Shown: positions 22,100 to 30,650 of the stretch, piece after piece
Numbering within the stretch: the stretch's first letter is position 1
Layout: each line of letters begins with the position of its first letter
Assembly: GCA_963805445.1 (NCBI GenBank)
Contig: CAWDUI010000009.1
Span: 174,834-238,833 of the forward strand
Direction of reading: 5' to 3'
Source: JAENVT01 sp963805445
GTDB lineage: Bacteria > Actinomycetota > Acidimicrobiia > Acidimicrobiales > Ilumatobacteraceae
DNA length: 64,000 nt
The notes under the pieces: model-generated
Seen by the model: the letters and a program-made list of their open reading frames with translations, nothing else
What the model was told of the DNA's origin: nothing
Databases searched by the model: none
Translations under genes and position numbers: made by a program

Positions 22100-24265
22100 T
22101 CAGTGGGAGAAGTGCACCCGTGGCAGCCGCTTGTCGAGCCAGGCCGGGATCCACCAGTTGCGTTCGCCGAGCAGCTTCATCAGCGATGGCACCAGCATCA
22201 TCCGCACGACAGTGGCGTCGAGGAGGACGGCAAGTGCGAGGGTGATGCCGAGCTCGGTCGGTGGAATCGGACCCGTCACGCCGAAGGCGATGAACACGAC
22301 GATCATGATCAGTGCAGCGTTGGTGATGGGGCGCCCGGTGCGGGCGATGCCGTCGCGGATGGCCAGCTGGGTGTCGCCGGTCGCCTCGTAGCGCTCGCGG
22401 ATCGCGGCGAGCAGGAAGAGCTGGTAGTCCATCGACAAGCCGAACAGCAGGGCGAAGAAGAACAGCGGCGCCCAGGCGTCGACGAAGCCCTGCGGATGGA
22501 TTCCGATCAGACTCGCACCCCAGCCGTGCTGGAAGACAAGAGTCGCGAACCCGAACGCGGCACCGACGCTGAGGAAGTTCAGCAGGATCGATGAGATCGC
22601 CAGGGCGAGGCTGCGGAACACGATGAGGAGCAGCATGAAGGCGATGACCGTGATCACAGCGATCGCCAGCGGGGCGTGGCTCGTGAGCACTTCGGTGAGG
22701 TCGTAGTTCTGGGCGGCGGGGCCACCGACCGACGCGCTCGGCGCTGCTTCGCCGATCGTGCCGCGAAGGTGACCGATCAGGTCGCTGGTCGCTGCGTCGT
22801 CGACAGCGGTGGTCGGAGTGATCCGCACGACGGTCCGGCCGGTCGCGGCCGATGGTTCGGCAACGATTCGGGCGTCGGCGACGCCGGCCACCGCCTGGGC
22901 GGTGGCGACGACCTGAGCCGCCTGGCCGCTGTCGACGGTGACGAACAGTGGCGCGGCGGCGCCGGGGCCGAACGCGGACACGAGCATCTCGTATCCGTCG
23001 CGGCTCGATCGACCCTCGTCGACGACGCGCGCTCCAGGCATACCGAGGCGCATGCCAAGGGCTGGGGATGCCAGGAGGAGCAGGACACCCAGGCCCGTGG
23101 CCAGTGTGATGCCGGGCCGCTTCATCGCTCGTGCGGTCCATCGGGTCCATCGGCCTTCGGCGGCGCGGTCGGGGTCGTCCTCGGGTCGGGCGACGAGCAC
23201 ACGATCACCGAGCGAGACGAGCACGGCCGGCAACAGGGTGAGCGAGGCAGCGGCGACGGCCATCACTGAGAAGATCATTCCGAGCGCCATCGATCGGAAG
23301 ACCATGATGGGAACGAGGAAGACGGCAGCGAGTGAGAGCACGACTGTGAGGGCCGAGAGGAAGACAGCCTTGCCGGCGGTGTCGAGCGTCGACGCCATGG
23401 CTTCGGAAGCGTCCTTCCCGTCCTCTCGTTCCTCGCGGTAGCGGGACACGATGAACAGCGCGTAGTCGATGCCGACGGCGAGACCGATCATCATCGAGAA
23501 GTTCATCGACCACACCGACAACGGTGTGAACGAGGTTGCCAGGTGCAGTCCGGCGAACCCGACGGCGATGCCGGAAACAGCGAGGATCAGAGGGAGCCCA
23601 GCGGCCATCGCCGAGCCGAAGGCGATGAACAGCAGGATCAATGTCGGCAGACCCGAGAGCAGTTCTGCCTTGTGGAGCGCTTGTTCGTTGGAGGTGTTGA
23701 AGTCGCTCCACACGGGCCACTCGCCGGTCACTTCGGCGTGGGCTCCGGCGGGCAACGCCAAGGACGAGACACGGTCGATGACGAGCCCCGCTGATTCGGG
23801 CCGTTGGGCGTCGCTGGTCGCCGCGAGCTCCACCGGGACGAGCGCCGTGAGGCCATCTTGTGAGATCAGGCCGGCGTCGGCGGGCATCGCCAGCGGGTCC
23901 GCCACTGCCTGCACTCCCTCGGCGCCGGTCAGGCCCTTGACGATCGCCGCGACCGCCGCTGGATCAGAGGCGATGGGCGTGTCTTGGTGGATGACGACAA
24001 CTGCCGCTTCGGCGCCGACCTGTGGGAAGTCGGTGCGCAGTTCGTCGCGCACTCTCTGGGCGATCGAGCCCTGCGCTTCCCAGCCCGCTCCAGAGAGCGC
24101 ACCGCTGACCGATATCGCCAGCGGCGCCGCGGCGAGGGCCGCAATGAGCCACAGCAGCATCACGGGTTTGCGTCGTCGGGCAGAGAAGCGCCCGAGTCGG
24201 GCGAACCAGTGCTCGGGCGGCGTCATCGTGTCGACGGGTGGCGTATCGAGAGTGATCGTGGACAT
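22100..24265 (-). CDS. MMPL/RND-family transporter
   Basis: 721 residues from ATG 24265 (MSTITLDTPPVDTM) behind CCGGAG; the frame stays open further upstream but no better start exists. Two MMPL repeats: a first helix (PVMLLWLIAALAAAPLAISV), large outer loop, five-helix bundle including SMMIGLAVGIDYALFIVSRYRE, then a second set with LLFGLSMDYQLFLLAAIRERYE. The Asp-Tyr pairs in both bundles are proton-relay residues of the family. Likely exports a lipid or hydrophobic compound. Divergent from the DUF2892 gene; the shared region carries two GATACC...GGTAT operators. Confidence 0.92.
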   Translation of the reverse strand: MSTITLDTPPVDTMTPPEHWFARLGRFSARRRKPVMLLWLIAALAAAPLAISVSGALSGAGWEAQGSIAQRVRDELRTDFPQVGAEAAVVVIHQDTPIASDPAAVAAIVKGLTGAEGVQAVADPLAMPADAGLISQDGLTALVPVELAATSDAQRPESAGLVIDRVSSLALPAGAHAEVTGEWPVWSDFNTSNEQALHKAELLSGLPTLILLFIAFGSAMAAGLPLILAVSGIAVGFAGLHLATSFTPLSVWSMNFSMMIGLAVGIDYALFIVSRYREEREDGKDASEAMASTLDTAGKAVFLSALTVVLSLAAVFLVPIMVFRSMALGMIFSVMAVAAASLTLLPAVLVSLGDRVLVARPEDDPDRAAEGRWTRWTARAMKRPGITLATGLGVLLLLASPALGMRLGMPGARVVDEGRSSRDGYEMLVSAFGPGAAAPLFVTVDSGQAAQVVATAQAVAGVADARIVAEPSAATGRTVVRITPTTAVDDAATSDLIGHLRGTIGEAAPSASVGGPAAQNYDLTEVLTSHAPLAIAVITVIAFMLLLIVFRSLALAISSILLNFLSVGAAFGFATLVFQHGWGASLIGIHPQGFVDAWAPLFFFALLFGLSMDYQLFLLAAIRERYEATGDTQLAIRDGIARTGRPITNAALIMIVVFIAFGVTGPIPPTELGITLALAVLLDATVVRMMLVPSLMKLLGERNWWIPAWLDKRLPRVHFSH

Positions 24266-24442
24266 GGTGATGGACTCCGGGGTTGATTTGGGTGGGTGCG
24301 ATTGACTGGATCGGAAGAAGAAGATCAGGCGAGCTTCATGAACATGCGCTGCACGTCGGCAAGCGAGTTGCCTTCGGCGATGAGTCATCGGGTGGGCGAT
24401 GCCCACGTGAGTCCATTGGCGTGGGTGAGCTTGCTTCGATTT

Positions 24443-24460
24443 GATACCTGGGGGGGTATA
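24443..24460. promoter_or_regulatory. CsoR-family-like operator 1
   Basis: GATACCTGGGGGGGTATA: ATACC and GGTAT half-sites around a G tract, the layout of CsoR/CstR/RcnR-type repressor sites. It lies between the divergent MMPL gene and the DUF2892 gene. No repressor gene is seen in the window. Confidence 0.55.
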
Positions 24461-24464
24461 CTAT

Positions 24465-24482
24465 GATACCCAACCGGGTATC
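24465..24482. promoter_or_regulatory. CsoR-family-like operator 2
   Basis: GATACCCAACCGGGTATC: a perfect 7-base inverted repeat (GATACCC / GGGTATC) with a 4-base spacer, five bases after operator 1. Together they would let one repressor control both divergent promoters. Confidence 0.6.
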
Positions 24483-24570
24483 CACCGGGCAAGAATGTGA
24501 CCGATCGTTGCTCGGCTGCATCTACACCATGGCGGCGCAACGCCGCACAAGTCGAACAAGGAGATCCATC

Positions 24571-24792
24571 ATGTCGTTTGCACATTTCATGGCCAATCCC
24601 ATCGGGCGCGGGGTCCGCGTCGTCGCCGGTCTGGCGCTGATCATCGTTGGCCTGGCCATCGGCTCGGCGGGCGGGTACGTGCTCGCCATCGTCGGGCTGG
24701 TGCCTCTGCTCGCCGGCATTCTCAACGTGTGTCTCATTGCCCCAATCTTGAAGGCTCCGTTCCGTGGTGAGGCCCTCTCGCATTCGCGTTGA
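24571..24792 (+). CDS. DUF2892/YgaP-type small membrane protein
   Basis: 73 residues; ATG 24571 has AAGGAGATCC just upstream, which decides the start over in-frame upstream codons. MANPIGRGVRVVAGLALIIVG and a second helix (VLAIVGLVPLLAGILN) followed by CLIAPIL match the DUF2892 fold, the membrane part of rhodanese-type YgaP, where it is linked to sulfur handling. Regulated, by inference, through the two operators 90-130 bases upstream. Confidence 0.85.
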   Translation: MSFAHFMANPIGRGVRVVAGLALIIVGLAIGSAGGYVLAIVGLVPLLAGILNVCLIAPILKAPFRGEALSHSR

Positions 24793-24913
24793 TCATGGGC
24801 TGCTCCCGCCGAGCAGACTGGGTCACGTGTCACCTGATGGACCGCACTTGCCAAGCGGCACGGTCGACGGGCTGAGCTGCGTCGGGATTCCGTGCTCGAA
24901 TCGATCGATTCAA

Positions 24914-24931
24914 GATACCCTGGGGGGTATG
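24914..24931. promoter_or_regulatory. CsoR-family-like operator 3
   Basis: GATACCCTGGGGGGTATG: same half-sites as the two operators at 24443 and 24465. It abuts or overlaps the start of the Cys-rich mini-protein (ATG 24929 or 24935), so repressor binding would cover the translation start region of that gene. Confidence 0.55.
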
Positions 24932-24934
24932 TGT

Positions 24935-25069
24935 ATGGAGACGACCTGCCTGATGTGCCAACGCCCGAGCTGGGCTGGATGCGGCGCACACGTCGAGCAG
25001 GTGCTCGGCCACGTGCCACCCACAGAACGCTGCAGCTGCAACGACGAGATCGGCCGCAGACTGGACTGA
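24935..25069 (+). CDS. Cys-rich mini-protein of the sulfur/metal-stress locus
   Basis: 44 residues from ATG 24935 (46 from ATG 24929 inside the operator). METTCLMCQRPSWAGCGAHV contains a CxxC pair and a third Cys, and the tail ERCSCNDEIG another CxC. Short proteins with the CxxC...WAGCG...H pattern occur next to CsoR-like regulators in actinobacteria. No ribosome site precedes it, so the message may be leaderless. It sits 49 bases before the TauE-type exporter. Function unknown; persulfide or metal binding is plausible. Confidence 0.65.
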   Translation: METTCLMCQRPSWAGCGAHVEQVLGHVPPTERCSCNDEIGRRLD

Positions 25070-25118
25070 TCCGTCACCTAGTCTTGGAGAAAGTGACGAC
25101 GACCGGGGAGATGGCGCG

Positions 25119-25859
25119 ATGACATTGGCGCTCGCGGCACTCATCGGTGTGGGGATCGGCTTTCTGGGCGGTCTGCTCGGCAAGGGTGGCTCGGCGATCG
25201 CGACTCCGCTGCTGCACGCCATCGGCATCCCGGCGATCGTCGCTGTGGCGGCACCGTTGCCCGCAACGATCCCCTCCACGATGGTCGCCAGCTACGCATA
25301 CTCCCGTGAACGACTCGTCGACTGGCGCGTCGTTCGGTGGACCGCCTGCTTCGGAGTGCCGGCGACGGTGCTCGGCGCAATCCTCACGCGGTGGATCAGC
25401 GGAGGGGTCCTGGTCAGGGTCACCGATGTCGTTCTCGTCGGTCTCGGCATCTGGATCCTGGCGGGTCTCCAAGAGCGTGTGGTTGGGACGCCCGTCGCCG
25501 AGGCCCGAGGATTGGTGCTGGCTGCCGTGGCCGTCGGGGTCGGCCTGGTGTCCGGTCTCTTGGCAAACAGTGGCGGGTTCCTGCTCGCTCCGCTGTTCGT
25601 CATCCTGCTGCGGCTGCCCATCAAATCGGCGCTCGCCAGTTCGCTGGCGGTGGCGTCGTTGCTCGCTGTGCCCGGCACCATCGTCCACGCCGCACTTGGC
25701 CACATCGACTGGACGCTGGTGGTGGTCTTCGGGTCGACATCAGTGCCGCTGTCGTTCCTCGGCGCGCAAGTCGCGCTCCGCACGAATCCGCACCGCCTCG
25801 AGAAGTTCTATGGCATCGCCCTGGTCGTGCTCGGCATCGTGTTCTTCTTCATCCCCTGA
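25119..25859 (+). CDS. TSUP-family exporter (TauE/SafE-like)
   Basis: 246 residues with about eight helices. FLGGLLGKGGSAIATPLL near residue 15 and LANSGGFLLAPLFVILLRLP near 150 are the duplicated TSUP motifs. Members export sulfite, sulfonates or thiosulfate. ATG 25119 is preceded by CCGGGGAG. Position behind the Cys mini-protein and operator 3 suggests it removes a sulfur anion when the locus is derepressed. Confidence 0.9.
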   Translation: MTLALAALIGVGIGFLGGLLGKGGSAIATPLLHAIGIPAIVAVAAPLPATIPSTMVASYAYSRERLVDWRVVRWTACFGVPATVLGAILTRWISGGVLVRVTDVVLVGLGIWILAGLQERVVGTPVAEARGLVLAAVAVGVGLVSGLLANSGGFLLAPLFVILLRLPIKSALASSLAVASLLAVPGTIVHAALGHIDWTLVVVFGSTSVPLSFLGAQVALRTNPHRLEKFYGIALVVLGIVFFFIP

Positions 25860-26136
25860 TGGAGTCGTGAGCCGTCGCCGCCCTTGCCATCTGCCGCTTC
25901 GATGGGTGAGTGAAGAAGAGGCCGCCCATGTACGTTCCACCGAAGAGCCCCGACCACGCGCCGATCATCGCTGCAATCCCGAGCCCGGTGCCGGCAAGGA
26001 CGCCGATTCCGGCGGCGATCACGAACACACTGGGGATGCCGACGAGAACTCCCATCTTCACCGCATGGAGCATCTGAGCGTCGTCGTCGATCGGCGGATT
26101 GATCGTCTCGGCTCGGCGGGTTGCTGAAGGCGGCAC
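25849..26136 (-). CDS. Small membrane protein, unknown
   Basis: 95 residues with two helices (MGVLVGIPSVFVIAAGIGVLAG, GIAAMIGAWSGLFGGTYMGGLFF); an internal ATG (MLHAVKMG) may be the true start. Its stop overlaps the end of the exporter gene by 11 bases, tail to tail. No family recognised. Confidence 0.6.
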   Translation of the reverse strand: MPPSATRRAETINPPIDDDAQMLHAVKMGVLVGIPSVFVIAAGIGVLAGTGLGIAAMIGAWSGLFGGTYMGGLFFTHPSKRQMARAATAHDSIRG

Positions 26137-26500
26137 CTCGGCAACGTGTTGGCTGACGGCGTGGTCAGGTTTGCTCTGGGCTGACCTGGGCGTTCATTGG
26201 CGAACTGGCTGTGGTGGCGTGAGGAGAGTGGACACGATCTTCCTTCCGGAGCGGGAGGCGTCGGGCCGAGACGGGCGACAACCTGACGGTCGTTCAGCCC
26301 AAACGGTCGCTCGATTGAACAGATGCCCGAGGCACCTGCTCAATGGTTACCCAAGAGCGGCGGCGAGTAGACCTCAGCCGGCCGTCGTGATGGTGCCCGA
26401 CCGACGACACGAAAGCTTCACACAGAGTCTCCTCGGGCCTTCATCGTGACGGCGTTCACTGAGGTTCCAAGAGAGATCGACAAAGAAGGAGATGAGGACA
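26137..26500. other. Intergenic stretch without a recognisable gene
   Basis: About 360 bases between a membrane protein gene and a small secreted protein. I see no convincing coding frame, tRNA, riboswitch consensus or repeat. It probably holds the promoter for the two-component locus that follows; AAGGAG at about 26487 is the ribosome site of the next gene. Confidence 0.5.
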
Positions 26501-26828
26501 ATGAGGAAGATTCACAAGGCCCTCCTGGCCGGCGGAGTATCGCTGGCGGTCCTGCTACCCGTCGGCGCAGCGTTCGCCGACAGCAGCGGGGCGGGACGTG
26601 GCGGCAACGGCGGCAACGGTGTTGCCCCGACCTGCACCGGTGACCGACGATGGATCCGATCCAGGCTCGAGACGGCACCGGCTGGCGGCACACGCTCGCC
26701 GACGGCACTGTCGTCGAGATGCCCAATGCCCCCCAGGGGCAGGCCAGATCGGCCCAATGGACGGCAGCGGCCCACGGGCCGATCGCCCGATGGACGGCAG
26801 CGGGTACCAAGGGCGTTCGGGTGGATAG
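26501..26828 (+). CDS. Small secreted protein (frameshifted)
   Basis: ATG 26501 behind AAGGAG. MRKIHKALLAGGVSLAVLLP followed by VGAAFA is a clear Sec signal peptide; the mature N-terminus is Gly/Asn-rich (SSGAGRGGNGGNG). After about 26645 the coding signal moves to another frame (GWRHTLADGTVVEMPNAP) and the end is uncertain, placed at the TAG near 26826. It directly precedes a response regulator/kinase pair and may be an envelope component that the pair senses or controls. Confidence 0.45.
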
Positions 26829-26889
26829 TCCCGAGCGCTCGACACGAGCCCCGGCCACCCGGCCGGGGTTCGTGCGCGAGAGTGGGGCC

Positions 26890-27584
26890 GTGGCACGCGC
26901 ACCGGTCGTCTTGGTCGTCGACGATGAAGCCTCCATCCGTGAAGTCGTCCGGCGCTATCTCGAGGCTGAAGGTGTTCAGGTCATCGACGCCGCGGACGGG
27001 CCGACGGCGCTGGAGATGTTCGAGACCCATTCGACCCGACGTCGTGGTCCTCGACGTGATGTTGCCGGGACTGGACGGCATCGAGGTGCTCCGTCGCCTT
27101 CGGACCCGCTCCGATGTCTACGTCGTGATGCTCACGGCGCGTGCCGAGGAGACCGATCGGCTGATCGGATTGTCGGTCGGAGCCGATGACTACGTTTCCA
27201 AGCCGTTCAGCCCGCGGGAACTGGTTGCGCGTGTGAAGGCGCTACTTCGCCGGCCGCACATGACCGAGGACTCCGATCGTCGTCCAGCAATTCGGCGATC
27301 TCACCGTGGACCCGGACCGCCGCGAGGTACGCGTCGCCGGAGCGGTGGTGGAGTTGAGCGCGCTCGAGTTCGACATCCTCGCTGCCCTGGCGAGTTCGCC
27401 TGGTCGCGTCTTCAGCCGCCGCCAACTGCTCGAGCGCGTCTGGGGCTACGACTTCTACGGCGACGAACGCGTGGTCGACGTCCACATCCGCAACCTGCGC
27501 CGGACCCTCGGAGACGACGCCGACGCCCCTCGCTGGATCGGCACCGTGCGCGGCGTCGGCTACAAGTTCGTGGCGCCGTCGTGA
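26890..27584 (+). CDS. OmpR-family response regulator (two frameshifts)
   Basis: Receiver domain VVLVVDDEASIREVVRRYLE, phosphoacceptor in DVVVLDVMLPGLDG, then LTARAEETDRLIGLSVGADD and SKPFSPRELVARVKALLRR; C-terminal winged helix LSALEFDILAALASSPGRVF ... VWGYDF ... RWIGTVRGVGYKFVAPS. Indels near 27035 and 27285 put these in three frames. GTG 26890 is the likely start. Its stop overlaps the kinase ATG (27584). Confidence 0.85.
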
Positions 27585-28709
27585 TGAAGCAGTCGTCGTT
27601 GCGGACCCGGCTGTTCGTCTCGTACGCAGCCGTCGCGGTCGTCGGCGCGGCGACGCTGCTCCTCGGAGTCCGCGTGCTCGTCCCGCGGTTGTTCGACGAC
27701 CGCATGGGGTCCGGGCGCCGAACAGGCGTCGGCGGCGCGGCCCAGGTGCGGCCAGTCAGCATGATGCGGTGGTGTCGGCGCTCAACGTTGCGCTCGTGCT
27801 CGCACTCGTCGCCAGTCTGGCGACGGCTGCGATCGTCGCCGTGGTGATGACCCGCCGCGTGCTGCGCCCTCTCGACGACCTGCGTGCGGCGACCGGCCGA
27901 TTGGCGGCCGGACGGTACGACGAGCCGGTGGCATTGCCGAACGAGCGCGAACTCGCTGCGCTCGCCGCCGACGTCAACCGGCTCGCCACCGCACTCGCCG
28001 ACACCGAGCTGCGCCGAGCGGCCCTGATCGGCGACATCGCCCACGAGATGAGAACCCCGCTCACCACGATCACGGGGTATGTGGAGGGCTTCGACGACGG
28101 CCTGTTCACCAACGATGAGATGGTCGCGACCGTCTCCGACGAGATCGCCCGCCTGCGCCGTCTTGCCGCTGATCTCGCCGCGGTGTCGCGAGCCGAGGAG
28201 GGCCAGTTGCTCCTCGACCTGCAGCCCGAGGATCTCTCCGACATCGTCGAGACCGTCACGAACCGGCTCCGCCCACAGTTCGATGCCAAATCGGTCGCGC
28301 TTGTCGATCGACACGCCTGGCGCCATCGACGTCGAGGTCGATCGCCAACGCCTGACGCAAGCCGTGAGCAACCTCCTCGGGAACGCCCTCGCCTACACCC
28401 CGGAGGGCGGCTCGGTGCAGGTCTCGGTCGCTGTCGCAGTCAGATCTCGCCCGAGTCGCGATCACCGATAGTGGTCGAGGGCTCGCCGTGGACGACATCG
28501 ACCGGGTGTTCGAGCGGTTCTATCGGGCCGAACCCCAAGCACACACCGCTGGTACCGGCATCGGCCTGACGATCGCCCGGGCCGTCGCCCGCGCGCACGG
28601 CGGGGACCTCACCGCCTTCTCGCCGGGGCCTGGTCGCGGCTCGACGTTCAACTTGGCCATACCGCGCCGTCACCCGTCCCAGCAGACCCTCCCAGGTGTG
28701 TTGAACTGA
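27584..28709 (+). CDS. Sensor histidine kinase (three frameshifts)
   Basis: Two helices (SYAAVAVVGAATLLLGVRVLV and ALNVALVLALVASLATAAIV) flank a very short outer loop, then HAMP (RRVLRPLDDLRAATGRLAAG), H-box DIAHEMRTPLTTITGY, N-box QAVSNLLGNALAY and G-boxes (TGIGLTIARAVARAHGGDL). Breaks near 27735, 28310 and 28440. Partner of the preceding regulator; the short extracytoplasmic part suggests it senses the membrane or envelope. Confidence 0.82.
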
Positions 28710-28713
28710 GTGC

Positions 28714-29148
28714 ATGCGCCTCGAGTCGCTGTACCGGATGTCGTTCGAGTATCCCCAGGAATGGAGCGTCACTCTCGGCATGGACGGGCCGGAGAGCCAG
28801 AACCTCTTCCTCGCTGAAGGTCGCTGCGAGGGGCGGGTGAGCGGTGCGATGCGAGGAGTCAATCACCCTCGCCGTCGCGGGGACGGTACCTTCTGCCCCG
28901 ATTTCCATGGCGTGATCTCCACCGACGACGAGGCGACGGTGCTCTTCGAGTGCGGCGGGTATGGCCGTACGTATCCCAGCGCGGCCCGCCAAATCGTGTG
29001 CTGGCTGACTCACGTCAGCGACGATCCCCGTTATCGCTGGCTGAACGACGTGGTCTGCGTCGGCACAGGCGAGGTGCGCCCGGAAGGGCTGTACATCGAC
29101 GTGGCCGAACTCATCTGGGAACCACATTCGCCCGAATCGCAACGCTGA
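28714..29148 (+). CDS. DUF3237-like protein
   Basis: 144 residues, frame intact. RMSFEYPQEWSVTLGMDGP opens a probable all-beta fold; DFHGVISTDDEATVLFECGG and DDPRYRWLNDVVCVGTGEVR match the pattern of DUF3237 beta-barrel proteins. Function unknown. It starts four bases after the kinase stop and is followed by the TetR operon, which has its own promoter region. Confidence 0.55.
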   Translation: MRLESLYRMSFEYPQEWSVTLGMDGPESQNLFLAEGRCEGRVSGAMRGVNHPRRRGDGTFCPDFHGVISTDDEATVLFECGGYGRTYPSAARQIVCWLTHVSDDPRYRWLNDVVCVGTGEVRPEGLYIDVAELIWEPHSPESQR

Positions 29149-29223
29149 CGGCCGGCAAGCACCATTCGACGGGTCGACCCGGCGAGAAAGTCCTTGACAG
29201 CTGTAGGCGAAAGATGCAAAGTC

Positions 29224-29236
29224 CTGACAGTGTCAG
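29224..29236. promoter_or_regulatory. TetR-type operator at the start of its gene
   Basis: CTGACAGTGTCAG is a perfect 6-base inverted repeat around one base. A related half-palindrome, TTGACAGCTGTAG, starts at 29194 and overlaps a TTGACA -35-like element. Both share TGACAG. The GTG start (29230) lies inside the second site, pointing to autorepression. Confidence 0.5.
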
Positions 29237-29853
29237 AGAAACCGAACATCGACAGGCGATCCGTACGACGTCAGGAGACGAGGATGGAGATCGTCTCCGC
29301 ATCCTGGGAGATGGTGCGAGAACACGGCCTCGCCGGACTGTCGATGCGCGACCTCGGTCAGCGTGTTGGCATGCGGGCGCAGTCGATCTACTCGTACTTC
29401 GCCTCCAAGCACGAGATCTACGACGCCATGTTTCTCGAGGGTTACGAGGCATTCGTCGTCTCGGCCGACGAAGTGCTCGAGAACGAGCGACGCCCCAGCG
29501 ATCCGGTGGATGCGGTCAGACTCATGTCGCAGCACTTCGTCGAGTTCTGCACCAGCGATCCGGTGCGCTACCAACTGCTGTTCCAGCGCACCATTCCCGG
29601 CTTCGAGCCGTCGCCGGAGAGCTGGGCGCTCGCCGTGCAGGCATACGAGCACTATCGCCAACTGCTGGCGGCCGCTGGCGTGTCCGACCAGACCACGCTC
29701 GACCTGTGGACAGCAATGTTGACCGGCCTCACCGACCAGCAGATCTCCAACGATCCTGGTGGCGACCGTTGGCGGCGGCTGGTCGACCGCGCGGTCGACA
29801 TGTTGCTCACCGACGCTCAGATTCACACCAGCACCGAAAGCGAGAAGGCATGA
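29230..29853 (+). CDS. TetR/AcrR-family transcriptional regulator
   Basis: 207 residues from GTG 29230. N-terminal DNA-binding domain: RMEIVSASWEMVREHGLAGL, SMRDLGQRVGMRAQSIYSYF, ASKHEIYDAMF. The ligand-binding half is of the common TetR_C type and unrevealing. Its TGA overlaps the next ATG by four bases, so it controls and is cotranscribed with the two enzymes that follow. Confidence 0.88.
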   Translation: MSEKPNIDRRSVRRQETRMEIVSASWEMVREHGLAGLSMRDLGQRVGMRAQSIYSYFASKHEIYDAMFLEGYEAFVVSADEVLENERRPSDPVDAVRLMSQHFVEFCTSDPVRYQLLFQRTIPGFEPSPESWALAVQAYEHYRQLLAAAGVSDQTTLDLWTAMLTGLTDQQISNDPGGDRWRRLVDRAVDMLLTDAQIHTSTESEKA

Positions 29854-30608
29854 CCATCATGACCAACACCGACGTCAGCACGATTCCGGCCATCGAACAT
29901 CGCGAGGCGATGAAGCTCCAGGCGACGGAGTTGGATCGCGCCCTCGAGATGTTGCGATCGCTCGACACCGAGCAGTGGTCGACTCAGACCATCTGTCCGG
30001 ATTGGGACGTTCGGCGCATGTGGCTCCACGTGCTCGGCGCGAGCGAGGCCGGTGCGTCGATCCGCGAGAACATGCACCAGATGCTGGCCGCCCGCAAACG
30101 CCGCAAGAATCTGGGCGGGTCGCTCGAAGCGGCGCTCTCTGCTGTACAGGTGGCGAACCGCGAGGAATTGTCTCCACACACGCTCCTCGAACGTCTCGAG
30201 CGCGTCGCACCCAAGACCGTCAAGGGCCGCAACCGCGCCCCTCGACTCATGCGGGCGGTGAAGATCAGTATCGATGCCCCGGTGATCGAGAAGTGGGCGC
30301 TCGGCTATCTCATCGACATCATCTACCTCCGCGACGCGTGGATGCACCGGGTCGACACCGCTCGTGCTACTGACACTGAGCTTGTCCTGAGTCCCGAACA
30401 TGACGGCCGCATTGTCGCCGATGTCGTAGCCGAATGGGCTCGCCGTCATGGCAGACCGTTCACGCTCGAGTTGACCGGCGACGCCGGCGGGGTCTTCACC
30501 GCTGGAGAGCGTGGCGAACACCGCACGATCGATGCCGTCGAGTTCTGCTGTCTTCTCGCCGGGCGCGGCGAAGCCACTGGCCTTCTCGCCACGATCGTTC
30601 CCTTCTGA
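29850..30608 (+). CDS. DinB-like/maleylpyruvate isomerase N-terminal domain protein (TIGR03083 type)
   Basis: 252 residues from ATG 29850. QATELDRALEMLRSLDTEQW and TICPDWDVRRMWLHVLGASE form the metal- and mycothiol-binding four-helix domain with the expected His; the C-terminal half (LELTGDAGGVFTAGERGE) fits the SCP2-like tail of this family. Members are mycothiol-dependent isomerases or detoxifying enzymes. Cotranscribed with the TetR gene upstream. Confidence 0.8.
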   Translation: MTIMTNTDVSTIPAIEHREAMKLQATELDRALEMLRSLDTEQWSTQTICPDWDVRRMWLHVLGASEAGASIRENMHQMLAARKRRKNLGGSLEAALSAVQVANREELSPHTLLERLERVAPKTVKGRNRAPRLMRAVKISIDAPVIEKWALGYLIDIIYLRDAWMHRVDTARATDTELVLSPEHDGRIVADVVAEWARRHGRPFTLELTGDAGGVFTAGERGEHRTIDAVEFCCLLAGRGEATGLLATIVPF

Positions 30609-30650
30609 ACAACTCGAACCACTCACAACAACGCAACAAGGAGCATCTCG

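Noticed and set aside
24325..24381. Short minus-strand tail EGNSLADVQRMFMKLA before the MMPL gene
   Set aside because: Looks like the end of a helical protein, but only about 18 codons are open and no upstream part is found; at most a gene remnant.
24266..24406. In-frame N-terminal extension of the MMPL transporter
   Set aside because: The extension is not like a transporter N-terminus; ATG 24265 has its own ribosome site and gives the family's usual beginning.
26137..26449. Open frame in the gap before the two-component locus
   Set aside because: No ribosome site, no domain, and arginine-rich out-of-frame-like composition.
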